Source of the DNA: an uncultured Oscillospiraceae bacterium
GTDB lineage: Bacteria; Bacillota; Clostridia; Oscillospirales; Oscillospiraceae
Reading direction: 5' to 3'
Length of the DNA: 64,000 bases
Assembly: GCA_934660965.1 (NCBI GenBank)
Contig: CAKUIM010000005.1
Coordinates: 1-64,000, forward strand
In this document: piece by piece, positions 1 to 9,737 of the stretch
How positions within the stretch are numbered: position 1 is the stretch's first letter
How the letters are laid out: each line of letters opens with the position of its first letter
The notes under the pieces: model-generated
What the model saw: the letters and a program-made list of their open reading frames with translations, nothing else
Told to the model about the DNA's origin: nothing
Databases searched by the model: none
Position numbers and translations under genes: made by a program

Positions 1-394
1 TCTCGCGGCTCATGTAGTTGACCGCAACCAGCTCCCGGCCGTTAAGCTCCAGGTAGTCCTTCTGGCCGTAGGGCAGGTGGCCGGGGACCCACAGCTGACA
101 GGAGAACTTGGCCCCCTCGCCGTGGACGGCGTCGATGACCCGCTTGAGGCCGGGGATGTACTTATCGTCGCACAGGAAGGGCTGGTTGTGGGTGCCGTAC
201 CACCGGGGATCCACGATCATCACGCCCGGGGTAATGAGCGCGGTGCCGCCCTTGGCGATGGTACGGCAGTACTCGATGTATTCCTTGCCGATATAGCCGT
301 TGGTGCAAAGCTGCTTTGCCATGGCGGCCAGGATAATGCGGTTGCGCAGCTCCTGCCGGCCCACCTTCAGCGGCTCCATAAATTTACGCTGCAT
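1..394 (-). CDS. Old Yellow Enzyme family NADH:flavin oxidoreductase (N-terminal part, runs off the window)
   Basis: The gene starts at an ATG at 394 behind a clear AAGGAGGA ribosome binding site and continues past base 1, so only about 131 N-terminal residues are visible. They read as the start of an FMN-binding TIM barrel of the OYE/2,4-dienoyl-CoA reductase class: an early L-x-N-R-I segment, then TNGYIGKEYIEYCRTIAKGG, then a segment with D-A-V-H and a Q-L strand. The family reduces activated C=C bonds with NAD(P)H. It is the last visible gene of a minus-strand run with alcohol dehydrogenase, CoA-transferase and acylating aldehyde dehydrogenase, so it may act on the same enoate or enal. Whether the FeS and FAD domains of the long class are present cannot be seen. 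Confidence 0.85.
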   Translation of the reverse strand, partial: MQRKFMEPLKVGRQELRNRIILAAMAKQLCTNGYIGKEYIEYCRTIAKGGTALITPGVMIVDPRWYGTHNQPFLCDDKYIPGLKRVIDAVHGEGAKFSCQLWVPGHLPYGQKDYLELNGRELVAVNYMSRE

Positions 395-420
395 ATATGT
401 TCCTCCTTATCCTGCGCCAA

Positions 421-1521
421 TCAGGGCATGAGCAGGATGGGCTTGATGGCAGAGCCGGTGAGGTTTGCCTTGAAAGCCTCGTTGATCTGCTCGAAGGGGA
501 AGAAGGTGATGAGCTTGTCCATGGGGAAGCGGCCCAGCTCATACATCTTAATGAGGCGGGGGATGAACACCGGCGCCACGCTGTTGCCCTCGGTGACGGC
601 GCTCCAGGTCTTGCCGCCGGTCATGTACTTGGTCCAGGGGTCAAGGGTGACGGTCTTGCCGCCGCCCACGTTGGCGCCCCGGCTGCCCCGGTGCATGAGG
701 AGAAGGCCGGTCTTGATGCAGGTATCAACGGCGGTGTTGTCGAACACGTAGTCGGCGCCCTTACTGCCCAGGATGCCCCGGAGGGTCTCAAAAAGGTCGT
801 CCACCTTGCCGCTGTTGACCACATGGGTCGCGCCCAGCTCCAGGGCCTTGTCGAGGCGGGCGTCCATCATGTCAACGGCCACGATGGGGTAGCAGTTGAC
901 GAGCTTCGCCGCCATCACGGCGGCCTGGCCCACGCTGCCCGCGCCGAAGATCACGATGGAGGAGGCGGGCTCGGGCTTGAGGACGTTGAGCACAGAGCCG
1001 GCGCCGGTCTGGAAGCCACAGCCCAGGGGGCCCATGAAGCGCAGGTCCAGGTCGGGGTCCACCTTCACAAGGCTGCGGGCGTTGACCACGCAGTGGGTGG
1101 CGAAGGCGCCCTGGTTGAAGAGGGCGGACAGGGGCTTGCCGTCCTGGGAGAAGCGGGAGGTTCCGTCCTCCATGCGGCCGCCGAAGTAGAGCTGGCCCAG
1201 GTGCTCGCACTGGAAGGGGCGGCCCTGCAGGCAGCTGTCGCACCGGCCGCAGTAGGGGTAGGAGAGGACCACATGGTCTCCCTCTTTGAAGTCGGAAACG
1301 CCCTCGCCCACCTTTTCGATGATGCCGGCGCCCTCGTGGCCCAGCACCGCGGGGAAGGGCAGCGCCTTGTACACGCCGTTGCGGGCGTGCTCATCAGTGT
1401 GGCACACGCCCACAGCCACGATCTTGACCAGTACCTCGCCGTGCTTGGGATCGTCCAGATGTGCGGTCTCGATCTCGAACTTGCCGCCCACTTCTTTGAC
1501 AACAGCAACTTTCACTTCCAT
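421..1521 (-). CDS. Zinc-dependent alcohol dehydrogenase (medium-chain, class III-like)
   Basis: 366 residues, a normal length for a zinc MDR alcohol dehydrogenase. The catalytic zinc site is visible (GVCHTDEHAR near residue 40, then GHEGAGII), as is the four-cysteine structural zinc lobe (CGRCDSCLQGRPFQC near residue 95) and the Rossmann motif GAGSVG near residue 190. It should oxidise a primary alcohol to an aldehyde, or the reverse, with NAD(H). The ATG at 1521 is preferred to an upstream in-frame TTG because GAAAGG is well spaced from the ATG. It sits 3' of a CoA-transferase and an acylating aldehyde dehydrogenase, so alcohol, aldehyde and acyl-CoA steps are encoded together. Its sequence resembles aryl or benzyl alcohol dehydrogenases, but the substrate is not known. 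Confidence 0.9.
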   Translation of the reverse strand: MEVKVAVVKEVGGKFEIETAHLDDPKHGEVLVKIVAVGVCHTDEHARNGVYKALPFPAVLGHEGAGIIEKVGEGVSDFKEGDHVVLSYPYCGRCDSCLQGRPFQCEHLGQLYFGGRMEDGTSRFSQDGKPLSALFNQGAFATHCVVNARSLVKVDPDLDLRFMGPLGCGFQTGAGSVLNVLKPEPASSIVIFGAGSVGQAAVMAAKLVNCYPIVAVDMMDARLDKALELGATHVVNSGKVDDLFETLRGILGSKGADYVFDNTAVDTCIKTGLLLMHRGSRGANVGGGKTVTLDPWTKYMTGGKTWSAVTEGNSVAPVFIPRLIKMYELGRFPMDKLITFFPFEQINEAFKANLTGSAIKPILLMP

Positions 1522-1578
1522 AGTCAAAACCCTTTCTCATAAAATCTTTTGCTCCGGCCGCGCCGGAACGCCGGGCGC

Positions 1579-2793
1579 TTACGCGGGGTCAATCTCCTGG
1601 CCCCAGCGCGTTTCGATGTCGTGAATCTGCTCCCGGGTGAGGCCGGCCTCGGCGAGGATGGCGTAGTTGTCGTCCCCCAGCTCCGGGGCGGCCTTCATGA
1701 CCACCGGAGTCTTGGAGAACACGAACTGGCTGCCCCGGCCCCAGTAGCCATGGGTCATCTTCCGGGTGCCCGGGTGCTCGGCCACCGCGTGGCGGGCCAG
1801 GACCTGCTCGTCGCTGATGACCTCCCGGGTGGTGTAGACCTTGCCCGCCACCAGGGACAGGGAGGTGAGGATGGCCTTGGGCTCGTCGACGCTTTCGAAG
1901 GTGGCCAGCCAGTCCTCTACAATCTTGATAATCTCCTTGCAGTTTGCAAGCCGCCCGGCGTAGTCCGCAAAGCGGGGGTCGTTGACCAGCTCGGGCCTCT
2001 TGAGGGCCCCCTCGCAGAACTTCTTCCAGTGGCTGGGGGTAAAGGCCCCGATGGTCAGGTACTGGTTGTGGGGGCCGCGGAACACGCCGTAGGGCGCGAA
2101 GGATGCGGAGTGGTTGCCGGTGCGGGTGATGTAGCTGCCAAGGAAGGCGTTCTCCACGAAGGGGTTCATGGTAATCATGCACTGGAGCATGGCGATGTCG
2201 ATATACTGCCCCTCGCCGGTGCGCTCCTTGTGGAGCAGGGCGGCCATGATGGCGCCGAAAGCGTCCTTGCCGCTGACGAAGTCGGAAAGGAAGATGCCGC
2301 TCTTCACCGGCGGCCCGTTGGGGTCGCCGGTGAGGTCCATGATGCCGCTGGCCGCCTGGGCCACGATGTCGAAGCCGGGCTCGCTGGCCTTGGGGCCAGT
2401 CTGGCCGAAGGCGGAGATGGAGCAGTAGACAATCTGGGGATTCACCGCCTGGAAGGCGGCGTAGTCAAGGCCCATCTTCTTCATGGAGCCGGGCTTCATG
2501 CTCTCCACCACCACGTCCACGTGCTTGCCCAGCTCCAGCAGGATTTTGGCCCCCTCCGGGTCCTTCAAATCCACGGTGATGCTCTTCTTGCCCCGGTTGT
2601 TCCACATGAACTGGGTGCCGTGGCCCTCCACCGAGGGAGAGTGATAGCGGGTCTCGTCGCCGTAGCCCGGTCGCTCCACCTTGATGACCTCGGCGCCCAT
2701 ATCCGCAAGCTGCGCGGTGCAGGTGGGGCCGGCAGTGTGGATGGTAAAGTCCAGAACGCGGATGCCGTCTAAAATTCCTTTGGTTTTGCTCAA
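1579..2793 (-). CDS. Family III CoA-transferase (CaiB/BaiF type)
   Basis: 404 residues, the family's usual size. The N-terminal nucleotide-binding part reads RVLDFT...GPTCTAQLADMGAEVIKVE, and the catalytic Asp of this family is present at residue 171 in GIFLSDFVSG. Such enzymes move CoA between carboxylic acids without ATP. The start is a TTG at 2793 behind AAAGGAG with suitable spacing; no ATG fits better. It lies 20 nt downstream of the acylating aldehyde dehydrogenase and upstream of an alcohol dehydrogenase, so it may release the acid from the acyl-CoA made by that enzyme, or activate the acid for reduction. Substrate unknown. Confidence 0.9.
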   Translation of the reverse strand: MSKTKGILDGIRVLDFTIHTAGPTCTAQLADMGAEVIKVERPGYGDETRYHSPSVEGHGTQFMWNNRGKKSITVDLKDPEGAKILLELGKHVDVVVESMKPGSMKKMGLDYAAFQAVNPQIVYCSISAFGQTGPKASEPGFDIVAQAASGIMDLTGDPNGPPVKSGIFLSDFVSGKDAFGAIMAALLHKERTGEGQYIDIAMLQCMITMNPFVENAFLGSYITRTGNHSASFAPYGVFRGPHNQYLTIGAFTPSHWKKFCEGALKRPELVNDPRFADYAGRLANCKEIIKIVEDWLATFESVDEPKAILTSLSLVAGKVYTTREVISDEQVLARHAVAEHPGTRKMTHGYWGRGSQFVFSKTPVVMKAAPELGDDNYAILAEAGLTREQIHDIETRWGQEIDPA

Positions 2794-2813
2794 GTCAGGT
2801 TCTCTCCTTTTCT

Positions 2814-4211
2814 TTACTTAAACAGTTCCTCGGCGGTAGGCTCCTTGGCGTCGGGCATGAAGGTGGCCACCTTGGTGTAGTTGAGGAAGTGATAATAGGT
2901 AATGTTCTCCGCCACGGAGTTGCCGCCCCAGGAGCCGCAGCCCAGGGAGATGGTGGGATTCAGGCCAATCTTGAAGGAGTTGCCACCGGCGTTGCCGGTG
3001 GAGCCGTTGACGATGACGCGGCACACGGGCAGGGTATCGGCCACCAGGTCGATGTGGGACTGGGTGTGGGAGTAGATGCAGCTGGAGTGGCCCGCGCCCT
3101 CCTTCTTGAGGTTGCTCAGGGCGTGCTGCACGGCCTCGTCGAAGGTCTTGTAGGTGAGGTAGGCGCTGATGGGGCACAGCTTCTCACGGCACAGGGGCTC
3201 TTCCCAGGCGGTGCCGCGGGCCTTGCACAGCAGGATGCGGGTGCCGGCGGGAGCGCCCAGGTTGAAGATTTCGGACAGCTCCATGGCGCTCTTGCCCACA
3301 TACTGGGCGTTGATGCGGTCGGTGCCGTCGGGGTTCTTGCCGAAGAGGTTGCTGCGCAGGATATCCAGCTTCTCCTCATCGGTGATGAGGTAGGCGCCCT
3401 TGGAGACAAAGGTCTCGATGATGCCGTCGGCCTCGGCGGCGGGGATGTGCAGGCACTGCTCGCTGGTGCAGGGCACGCCGTTGTCGGCGGAGCGGTTGGT
3501 CATGGTCGCCTCGGCAAACCAGGCCCACAGGTCCTCACAGCCGGCGTCCAGAATGGCCTGGACGTTGCCCTGGCCCACGCCCAGGGCGGGCTTGCCGGCA
3601 GAGTAGGCGGAGCGCACCATGCCGGGGCCGCCGGTGGCGACGGTGGTGTCGCACAGCTCCATGAGCAGGGAGGTGGCCTCGATGGAGGGGTACTCGATGC
3701 ACTGGATGATGTCCTCGGGCAGGCCCAGGCTCTTGATGACCTCGCGGGACTTGCCCACCACGAGCTTGGTGCAGTTGACCGCCTTGGGGTGGCTTGCCAC
3801 GATCATGGCGTTGCGGCTTTTGAAGATACACATGCCGTTGCCGGCGATAGTGACGGTGGGATTGGTCACGGGGGTGACGCAGGCCACGACGCCCTTGGGC
3901 TTGGCGAAGGTGGCCACCTTGTTGACATAGTCGTAGTCGAGCAGGCCCACGGACTTCTTGTCCTTGAGGTAGGCCATGTGGCCCATGGTGACCTTCTTGT
4001 GCTTGTTGACCTTGGACTGATAGTTGCCCATCTCCGTCTCGTCCCGGGCGGCCTTGGCGAACTCCTCGGCGTGGTAGTAGAAGAGCTTGCCGATCTCCTT
4101 GACCACCTGGTCGGCCTTCTCCTGGCTGACCACGCTGAAGATCTCCTCCGCGGCCTTGGCCCGCTTCACCAGGCCCTCCACATACGCTTTCAGATCAAAT
4201 TCCGTGCTCAT
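2814..4211 (-). CDS. Acylating aldehyde dehydrogenase (CoA-dependent)
   Basis: 465 residues of the aldehyde dehydrogenase superfamily, in the CoA-acylating branch (EutE, SucD, SauS, N-terminal half of AdhE). Evidence is the conserved early segment GVVACVTPVTNPT, the motif GGPGMVRSAYSAGKPALG, and the catalytic cysteine in NGVPCTSEQC near residue 250. It should interconvert an aldehyde plus CoA and NAD+ with an acyl-CoA plus NADH. The length fits succinate-semialdehyde or sulfoacetaldehyde dehydrogenases better than the short EutE, but I cannot assign a substrate. The ATG at 4211 follows AGGAGGA. It is the first metabolic gene of the ALDH, CoA-transferase, alcohol dehydrogenase, ene-reductase run. 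Confidence 0.9.
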   Translation of the reverse strand: MSTEFDLKAYVEGLVKRAKAAEEIFSVVSQEKADQVVKEIGKLFYYHAEEFAKAARDETEMGNYQSKVNKHKKVTMGHMAYLKDKKSVGLLDYDYVNKVATFAKPKGVVACVTPVTNPTVTIAGNGMCIFKSRNAMIVASHPKAVNCTKLVVGKSREVIKSLGLPEDIIQCIEYPSIEATSLLMELCDTTVATGGPGMVRSAYSAGKPALGVGQGNVQAILDAGCEDLWAWFAEATMTNRSADNGVPCTSEQCLHIPAAEADGIIETFVSKGAYLITDEEKLDILRSNLFGKNPDGTDRINAQYVGKSAMELSEIFNLGAPAGTRILLCKARGTAWEEPLCREKLCPISAYLTYKTFDEAVQHALSNLKKEGAGHSSCIYSHTQSHIDLVADTLPVCRVIVNGSTGNAGGNSFKIGLNPTISLGCGSWGGNSVAENITYYHFLNYTKVATFMPDAKEPTAEELFK

Positions 4212-4270
4212 ACTTGGTTCCTCCTATATTTTTATTTTCAAAATAAACTTGATTGGGGCGGCCTGGCGCT

Positions 4271-6193
4271 TCAGCCGGCCGTCTCTATCGTCCTGGCAGC
4301 CGAAAGCGGCCCGCCGGACTCTTCATAGGTGACAGTGATGCGCTCCCCCGCATTCAGGATGGGGAGAATGGGGCAGTCGCGCACGTTGATGGTGTAGTAG
4401 ACTCCGCCGCCCTCCAGCTGGATGTAGAAGATGGTGTCGCCGTCCACATTGGCCGCGCGGATGTCCGCAATGGCCCCGGTGACGGTTTTGACCTCTTCCG
4501 AGACAGGCGGCGTGACCGGCTCGTCCGGCTTATCACCGCCGCCGGTGATGCCGTTTTCCAGCAGCAGGGCCTGGTAGCGATCCCGGCACTCGGCCACCGT
4601 GCTGCCCGTGGCCACGACCTGGTACTGCTGGACGTTGACCATGGCGTACATCTTCACAAGGCCGGCCGCGTCCTTGAGGGCCATAAAATAGGTGGGCTGG
4701 TCGGCGATGTTGAGGAGGATGGGGAAGGTTGCGGTGTAGCTGTACTGCTGCACGGCGCCCGCCGCAGACGACCGGGCGGAGTCCTCCTCTGCACCGGCGC
4801 AGGAGTAATAGCGGGTCTCCTTGGTACGCTGGTTGACCAGGATAAAGCCGATGTTGCCCCGGTCCCCCGTCACGGAGGTGATGCCGGTGTACATCCACAC
4901 GTCGTCGTCCTGGGCGATGAAATTATAGCCGCTGGTGGTCTCGGTACAGCCGTTCTGGCCCAGAATTGAGTTCCAGAAGCCGCCCTTGAGCTTGCCGAAG
5001 TAGTTATACTGCTGCACCACAAGATCGGCGGAGTACACCCGGTCCACCCAGGAGGGCACGTCGGCCACGTCAAGGTATTCCGACTCGCCGGTCACCGCGT
5101 TCATGAGGATGACGCCCACCACGTCGGCGCCCTCATAGAGGCCGATCTTGTGCTCCACCACCGACACCACCCAGTAGGGCGTGCCGCTCTCGTCGATCTC
5201 AAAGTTCATGTCCCCGAACAGGGCTGTGGGGTACTGGAAGCGCAGGTGACGCCGGAGGTTGCGGTTGAAGTATTCCGAGGGGGAATACTTGATGCCCTCC
5301 TCCAGGCGCACCACCGACACCTCCTGGGTGCGCATGTCGATGCGGATATAGGCGGGAATGCCGCTGCCGCGGTTGTTCCACCACTTGAAGAAGTCGCCGT
5401 AGTCTAAGTAATTTACCCGCACTGGCGCGCCGTTGTAGTTGATCTGGGTGGATGCGTTGTTGATGGAGAACTGGCTGACCAGGTCGTCGAGCTCGCCCAG
5501 CTTGCGGTTAGCCAGGTTGTTGGCCGAGTCCTCGTCGAGCAGCGGAATCTGGCTCATGCTGATCTCTGCCACCTCGGCGGCAAAGTCGCCCTCGCCCACC
5601 GAGATGAGCTTGGCGTAGTCGTGGGCCCGGAAGAGCTTGAGCCCGGCCAGCATACCCACCACCACAATCGCCGTGACGCCCAGCAGCACATAGCAGAACG
5701 GGCGCATCTTCTTGCGGGTGTACGTCACATAGCCCCGGACCTTGTTGGTGCGGAAACCGCTTAGGTGGATCATGCACAGGCAGAACACCAGCGCCACCCA
5801 GATAAACATCCAGTAGAGGTTCTTGTCGTGGAGGTTCAGGGCGGGCAGCTGCACATAGAAAGCGCCCGCCGCAAAGATCGCCGCCAGGATGAGGCTCTTG
5901 ATGACGTTCTTCCGGGTGGGCGTGGGCATTTCCGCGCTCTCCGCGGCCGCCCCATCCTTCCCGCCGTCTCCGCCGTCCCCGCCAGAGGTCTCCGCCGGGG
6001 TGTCAGCTCCGGCCTCGCTCCCGGCGTCCGGCGCCTGGCCGGAGGAATCCTCCTGCCCCTGGGCGCCCCGGAAGCCCCCCGCCAGGGACGCATCCATCTT
6101 CAGCAGCGATGCCCCGTTGAGCGGGTCGATCTTTTTCAGATCGTCCATACGCTTCTTGATCCGTTTGATGATGTTCTCCCACACAGCCTGCAT
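4271..6193 (-). CDS. Uncharacterised membrane protein with three TM helices and a large extracellular domain
   Basis: 640 residues, function not recognised. Residues 1-40 are basic and helical. About 45-90 form an acidic Gly/Ala/Asp/Glu-rich linker. Three hydrophobic helices follow near 97-117, 123-142 and 163-185. The remaining ~450 residues have no further strong TM segment and are rich in aromatic and beta-type sequence (WWNNRGSGIPAYIRIDMRTQ, QYNYFGKLKGGFWNSI), which suggests an exported globular domain. The last ~70 residues (VTGAIADIRAANVDGDTIFY) look like a small beta-barrel. It lies between etfA and the aldehyde dehydrogenase on the same strand, with about 117 nt upstream of it, so it may be a separate unit. 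The start at 6193 is uncertain because AAGGTGG is very close to it. Confidence 0.7.
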   Translation of the reverse strand: MQAVWENIIKRIKKRMDDLKKIDPLNGASLLKMDASLAGGFRGAQGQEDSSGQAPDAGSEAGADTPAETSGGDGGDGGKDGAAAESAEMPTPTRKNVIKSLILAAIFAAGAFYVQLPALNLHDKNLYWMFIWVALVFCLCMIHLSGFRTNKVRGYVTYTRKKMRPFCYVLLGVTAIVVVGMLAGLKLFRAHDYAKLISVGEGDFAAEVAEISMSQIPLLDEDSANNLANRKLGELDDLVSQFSINNASTQINYNGAPVRVNYLDYGDFFKWWNNRGSGIPAYIRIDMRTQEVSVVRLEEGIKYSPSEYFNRNLRRHLRFQYPTALFGDMNFEIDESGTPYWVVSVVEHKIGLYEGADVVGVILMNAVTGESEYLDVADVPSWVDRVYSADLVVQQYNYFGKLKGGFWNSILGQNGCTETTSGYNFIAQDDDVWMYTGITSVTGDRGNIGFILVNQRTKETRYYSCAGAEEDSARSSAAGAVQQYSYTATFPILLNIADQPTYFMALKDAAGLVKMYAMVNVQQYQVVATGSTVAECRDRYQALLLENGITGGGDKPDEPVTPPVSEEVKTVTGAIADIRAANVDGDTIFYIQLEGGGVYYTINVRDCPILPILNAGERITVTYEESGGPLSAARTIETAG

Positions 6194-6310
6194 CCCACCT
6201 TTTTTTATTTCACGGTCTCACTGCGCCCCCGCCGGAGCCGGGCTTTGTCCCCTGCCCCGGCGAAATGCGCATGTCTCTGTTCTGGAATCGAATGTATGCT
6301 GGATTTTGCG

Positions 6311-7315
6311 TCAGCCCCGGGCCTTGCGGATTTCGGCGGTGAGAACGGGGAGCACCTCGAAGAGGTCGCCCACCACGCCGTAGTCGGCCACGTCGAAGAT
6401 GGGGGCGTCGGCGTCCTTATTGATAGCTACGATCACGTCGGAGCCGCTCATGCCCGCCAGGTGCTGGATGGCGCCGGAGATGCCGCAGGCGATGTACAGC
6501 TTGGGGGCCACGGTCTTGCCCGTCTGGCCCACCTGATGGGCGTGGCTGATCCAGTCGGCGTCCACCGCCGCCCGGGAGGCGCCAACAGTGGCGCCCAGCT
6601 CTTTCGCCAGGGCACGGATGACCTCAAAACCCTCCGGGCCGCCCACACCCCGGCCGCCGGAGACGATGATCTCCGCACCCTCCAGGTCCACCTTCTCGCC
6701 GTCCATATCCTTGAGGATCTCCAGCACCTGGGTGCGGATGGCCGCAGCGTCCACATGGATGTCCTCCCGGATGACCTGGGCGGTACGCTCCTGGGCGGCA
6801 GTCTTTTTGAACACGCCGGGGCGGACGGTGCCGATCTGGGGACGGTGATCCGGGCACAGGATGGTGGCCATCAGGTTTCCGCCGAAGGCGGGACGGGTCC
6901 ACGCCACGTTGCCGGATTCAGCGTCGATGTCCAGCGCGGTGCAGTCCGCGGTAAGGCCGGTCTTCAGGCGGCAGCTGACCCGGGGACCCAGATCCCGGCC
7001 GTTGTTGGTGGCGCCGATGAGCATGCTGGTGGGGCCGTACTTTTCCACCAGAGTGCAGAGCGCATGAGCATAGGCGTCGGTAGAGTACTGGGCGTACTCC
7101 GGGCCATCCACCACGTAAATCTTGTCCGCGCCGTGCTCGCCCACGGCCTTCACGGCGGCGTCCACATTGCTGCCGATGACGACGGCGGCCACAGCGCCGC
7201 CCTGCTTGCCGGCCAGATCACGGCCGGGGGTGAGCAGCTCAAGGCCCACATTCTTGGCAGTCCCGTCCTCGTTGGTCTCAATGAATACCCACAGGTCTTT
7301 CGTTTTGGCTTCCAT
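6311..7315 (-). CDS. etfA: Electron transfer flavoprotein alpha subunit
   Basis: 334 residues. The C-terminal FAD domain is clear: [20 protein letters not shown], then SRAAVDADW, then [12 protein letters not shown] and [26 protein letters not shown]. EtfA pairs with EtfB and passes electrons between acyl-CoA dehydrogenases and other redox partners; some clostridial Etf pairs bifurcate electrons. I chose the ATG at 7315, which has AAGGGGGAG at good spacing, over a GTG at 7336 that overlaps the etfB stop. The two genes are adjacent and co-transcribed. This is the ordinary Etf pair of the window; a second, FixAB-like pair lies at 23004-24704. Confidence 0.95.
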   Translation of the reverse strand: MEAKTKDLWVFIETNEDGTAKNVGLELLTPGRDLAGKQGGAVAAVVIGSNVDAAVKAVGEHGADKIYVVDGPEYAQYSTDAYAHALCTLVEKYGPTSMLIGATNNGRDLGPRVSCRLKTGLTADCTALDIDAESGNVAWTRPAFGGNLMATILCPDHRPQIGTVRPGVFKKTAAQERTAQVIREDIHVDAAAIRTQVLEILKDMDGEKVDLEGAEIIVSGGRGVGGPEGFEVIRALAKELGATVGASRAAVDADWISHAHQVGQTGKTVAPKLYIACGISGAIQHLAGMSGSDVIVAINKDADAPIFDVADYGVVGDLFEVLPVLTAEIRKARG

Positions 7316-7332
7316 GATTTGCTCCCCCTTTC

Positions 7333-8136
7333 TCACAGCACCGCGGCGTCGCTGAGCACCTGAAACAGCTTCAGCGCGGACGCGGCGTTGTCTTCCTCTT
7401 TGATCTTCATGCCGCCCTGCTTCTTCTGGGGGACAAAGGTCTTTTTCACCTTGGTGGGCGAGCCCTTCAGGCCCGCATGGGCGAGGTTGATGCCCTCAAG
7501 GTCCGCGGCGGTGAGGGTGGGGATGTCCGCCCGGTTGGCGGCCATCTTCCGCTTGATGGTGGGATACCGGGGGTCCCAGGCGGGCTTGGTGTAGGTGACC
7601 ACGGCGGGCAGGGCCACACCGATGATCTGGGCGCCCTCCTCGGCCTCCTTCTTCACCTTCAGCGTCTCGCCGTCCAGCTCGGCCTCAAGGCCGTAGGTGA
7701 CCTGGGGATAGCCCAGGTGCTCGGCCAGCTCCGGGCCCACCTGTGCGGTGTCGCCGTCGATGGCCTGCTTGCCGCAGAAAATGGCGTCAAACTTGCCCTC
7801 GATGGACTCCACCTTCTTCACGGCCTGGCTGATGATGTAGCTGGTGGCCAGCGTATCGGAGCCGCCGAAGGCGCGGTCCGACACCAGATAGGCCTTGTCC
7901 GCCGCGATGGCGAGACACTCCTTCAGCACGGCCTTGGCCTGCTCGGGGCCCATGGACAGCACCACGATCTTGGTGTCCGGATTCTTGTCCTTCACCCGGG
8001 CAGCAGCCTCGAGAGCATAGCCGTCAAAGGGGTTCAGGATGCTGGGCACGCCGTCCCGGATGAGGGTATTGCGCACCGGGTCGATGCGGATTTCCGTGGT
8101 ATCCGGCACCTGTTTGACGCACACGAGTATGTTCAT
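7333..8136 (-). CDS. etfB: Electron transfer flavoprotein beta subunit
   Basis: 267 residues, the standard EtfB length, beginning MNILVCVKQVPDTTEIRIDP, with FCGKQAIDGDTAQVGPELAEHLG at mid-protein, typical of the AMP/FAD-binding fold. It is the partner of etfA, which starts 18 nt further on. The start ATG at 8136 follows AAGGAGGAACC. It is the first gene of this minus-strand block. About 190 nt of AT-richer DNA upstream separates it from a decayed ABC transporter and probably holds the promoter, though I could not settle on one. Confidence 0.95.
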   Translation of the reverse strand: MNILVCVKQVPDTTEIRIDPVRNTLIRDGVPSILNPFDGYALEAAARVKDKNPDTKIVVLSMGPEQAKAVLKECLAIAADKAYLVSDRAFGGSDTLATSYIISQAVKKVESIEGKFDAIFCGKQAIDGDTAQVGPELAEHLGYPQVTYGLEAELDGETLKVKKEAEEGAQIIGVALPAVVTYTKPAWDPRYPTIKRKMAANRADIPTLTAADLEGINLAHAGLKGSPTKVKKTFVPQKKQGGMKIKEEDNAASALKLFQVLSDAAVL

Positions 8137-8329
8137 ATATGGTTCCTCCTTGGTTTTCGTCGTGTTTATTTTTTACCATGTACCCGCGCGCACACGCAAT
8201 TCATTATCGAACTGCCCAAATTCCATTTTTGAATATCGTCGTTTCCTGTCGTTTTGCTGTATCCGGCGCGACCCCGGCCCGGCAGGGGGCAAAAAGCACG
8301 CCGTAAAAGCAAAAAGACGCCTTCGCAGC

Positions 8330-9632
8330 ACAGATTTTCTGCACTGCAAATGTTGTGCAACGCCTCGGGCACCTGGCCGGAGATGGCGGCCACCGCCCGG
8401 AGGTTGTCAAGCTGGGCGGCCAGCATGCGCCTCTGCACATGGCGGGTAAAGGCGGCAAGCAGCGGCAGCGCAAAGAGCAGCACCAGGGCAAGCCCCGGGT
8501 TTTTCACCGCGATGACCGCGAGGATGGAGAGGATGCGGCAGGCGTTCGCCGCCATGGAGATCACGCCGGAGGTGAACAGGGCCTCCACCGTGTCGCCCCA
8601 GAGCTCCGGGTCGTGGCCGAGGTAGCCCACCGCAGCCGCAACCTCCCGGAGGGTAAAGCCCGAAAGCTCCCGCCCGCCGATGGCCAGCGAGCCTCCATAG
8701 GGCCGCTCACACAGGAAAACCCGCCCGAGGGTAGACTTCCCGCAGGCTACAGGGCCGGTGATGCCGATGATGTCGCCAGGCTGCGCGGTGAGGGACAGCC
8801 CCGCAAAGATGGGCGCGCCGCCCTCATAGGCGAAGGAGAGATTCCGCAGCTCTACCGCCCGGGCGGGGGCACATCCAGCGCCGGCAGGGGCTCGGGAGCC
8901 TTCATCAGGGCTTGATGCGCTTCCACGAGACCTCGGCGCGCTGTACGGCGTTGAAGAGTTTGGCCGCCTTGGAGGACTTGGTGGCAAGCTTGATGAAGCA
9001 GGAGAGGAAGATGGTGAACGCGGCGATGTTCCAGGCCTGCCAGCCCGCGCCCAGCACGTTGCGCCCGCCGAAATAGAGGATAAACAGCACACTCAGGTTG
9101 GATACCGCAAGGTAGAGCGGCGGCAGGGCCGACTGCCAGACGTTTTCGCGCACCGTCGCCTTTTCGTAGGCGTGGAGCGTGTCCTCATAGCGCGCCTCCC
9201 GCACCAGCCGTAAATACGGTAGGTCACGGCATTTTTCCCGGTCGAGGGTGGCGGCGTTGAGGTCGGCGGCGGCCTTTTTGCAGGCGCTGCCCGCGCGCTG
9301 CACCGGCTTTTTCATCCTCTCGGCGCAGAGGTAAGATACTGGTGGGAAAATGAGACACAAAAGGGCCAGCCGCCAGTCGTACGCAAGCAGCATGGCCACA
9401 TAGCCCGCCAGGGCCACGCCGGTATCGAATACCTTCGTGGTAAACTTGCGCATGCCCTCGGCGCAGTTGTCGTCTGAGATGACCTTGGTCACAAGCTCGC
9501 CCGCTCCCTCGTCCTCCAGGGCACTGCGGCTCTCCCAGACCAGGTTCGCGTACAGCACGCCCTTCATCCGGCGATTGACGTTGTTTGCAAAGCGCGCGGC
9601 CTGCACCGTGAGGGTCACGCCGATGTGCTCAA
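8330..9632 (-). pseudogene. Decayed ABC exporter locus: truncated TM domain, frameshifted nucleotide-binding domain, fused piece of a second TM domain
   Basis: Read on the minus strand, 9632-8910 encodes most of an ABC exporter membrane domain (GELVTKVISDDNCAEGMRKF, several TM helices) ending at a premature stop after SWKRIKP. The nucleotide-binding domain continues in another frame from about 8870 (AVELRNLSFAYEGG; Walker A GPVACGKSTL), so at least two frameshifts separate the domains. The Q-loop region then jumps at about 8590 into a second membrane-domain fragment (SILAVIAVKNPGLALVLLFALP, then RRMLAAQLDNLRAVAAISGQ), so signature and Walker B motifs are missing. The simplest reading is two neighbouring exporter genes merged by a deletion and broken at the 5' end by an IS200-type element. 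Not functional. Confidence 0.8.
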
Positions 9633-9737
9633 TAAACATCCACGCGTGAAACGCGTGGTATTTCAGATGCGGGCAAAGCCCTTTGTTCCTCGCGGACACG
9701 TAAAACGTGTAAGTACGGTCTGCCAACTGCGCAAAGT

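Noticed and set aside
421..1542. Long open frame on the plus strand opposite the alcohol dehydrogenase gene
   Set aside because: High GC content creates long antisense frames. The minus-strand frame has zinc-binding and Rossmann motifs; the plus-strand one has none and no ribosome binding site.
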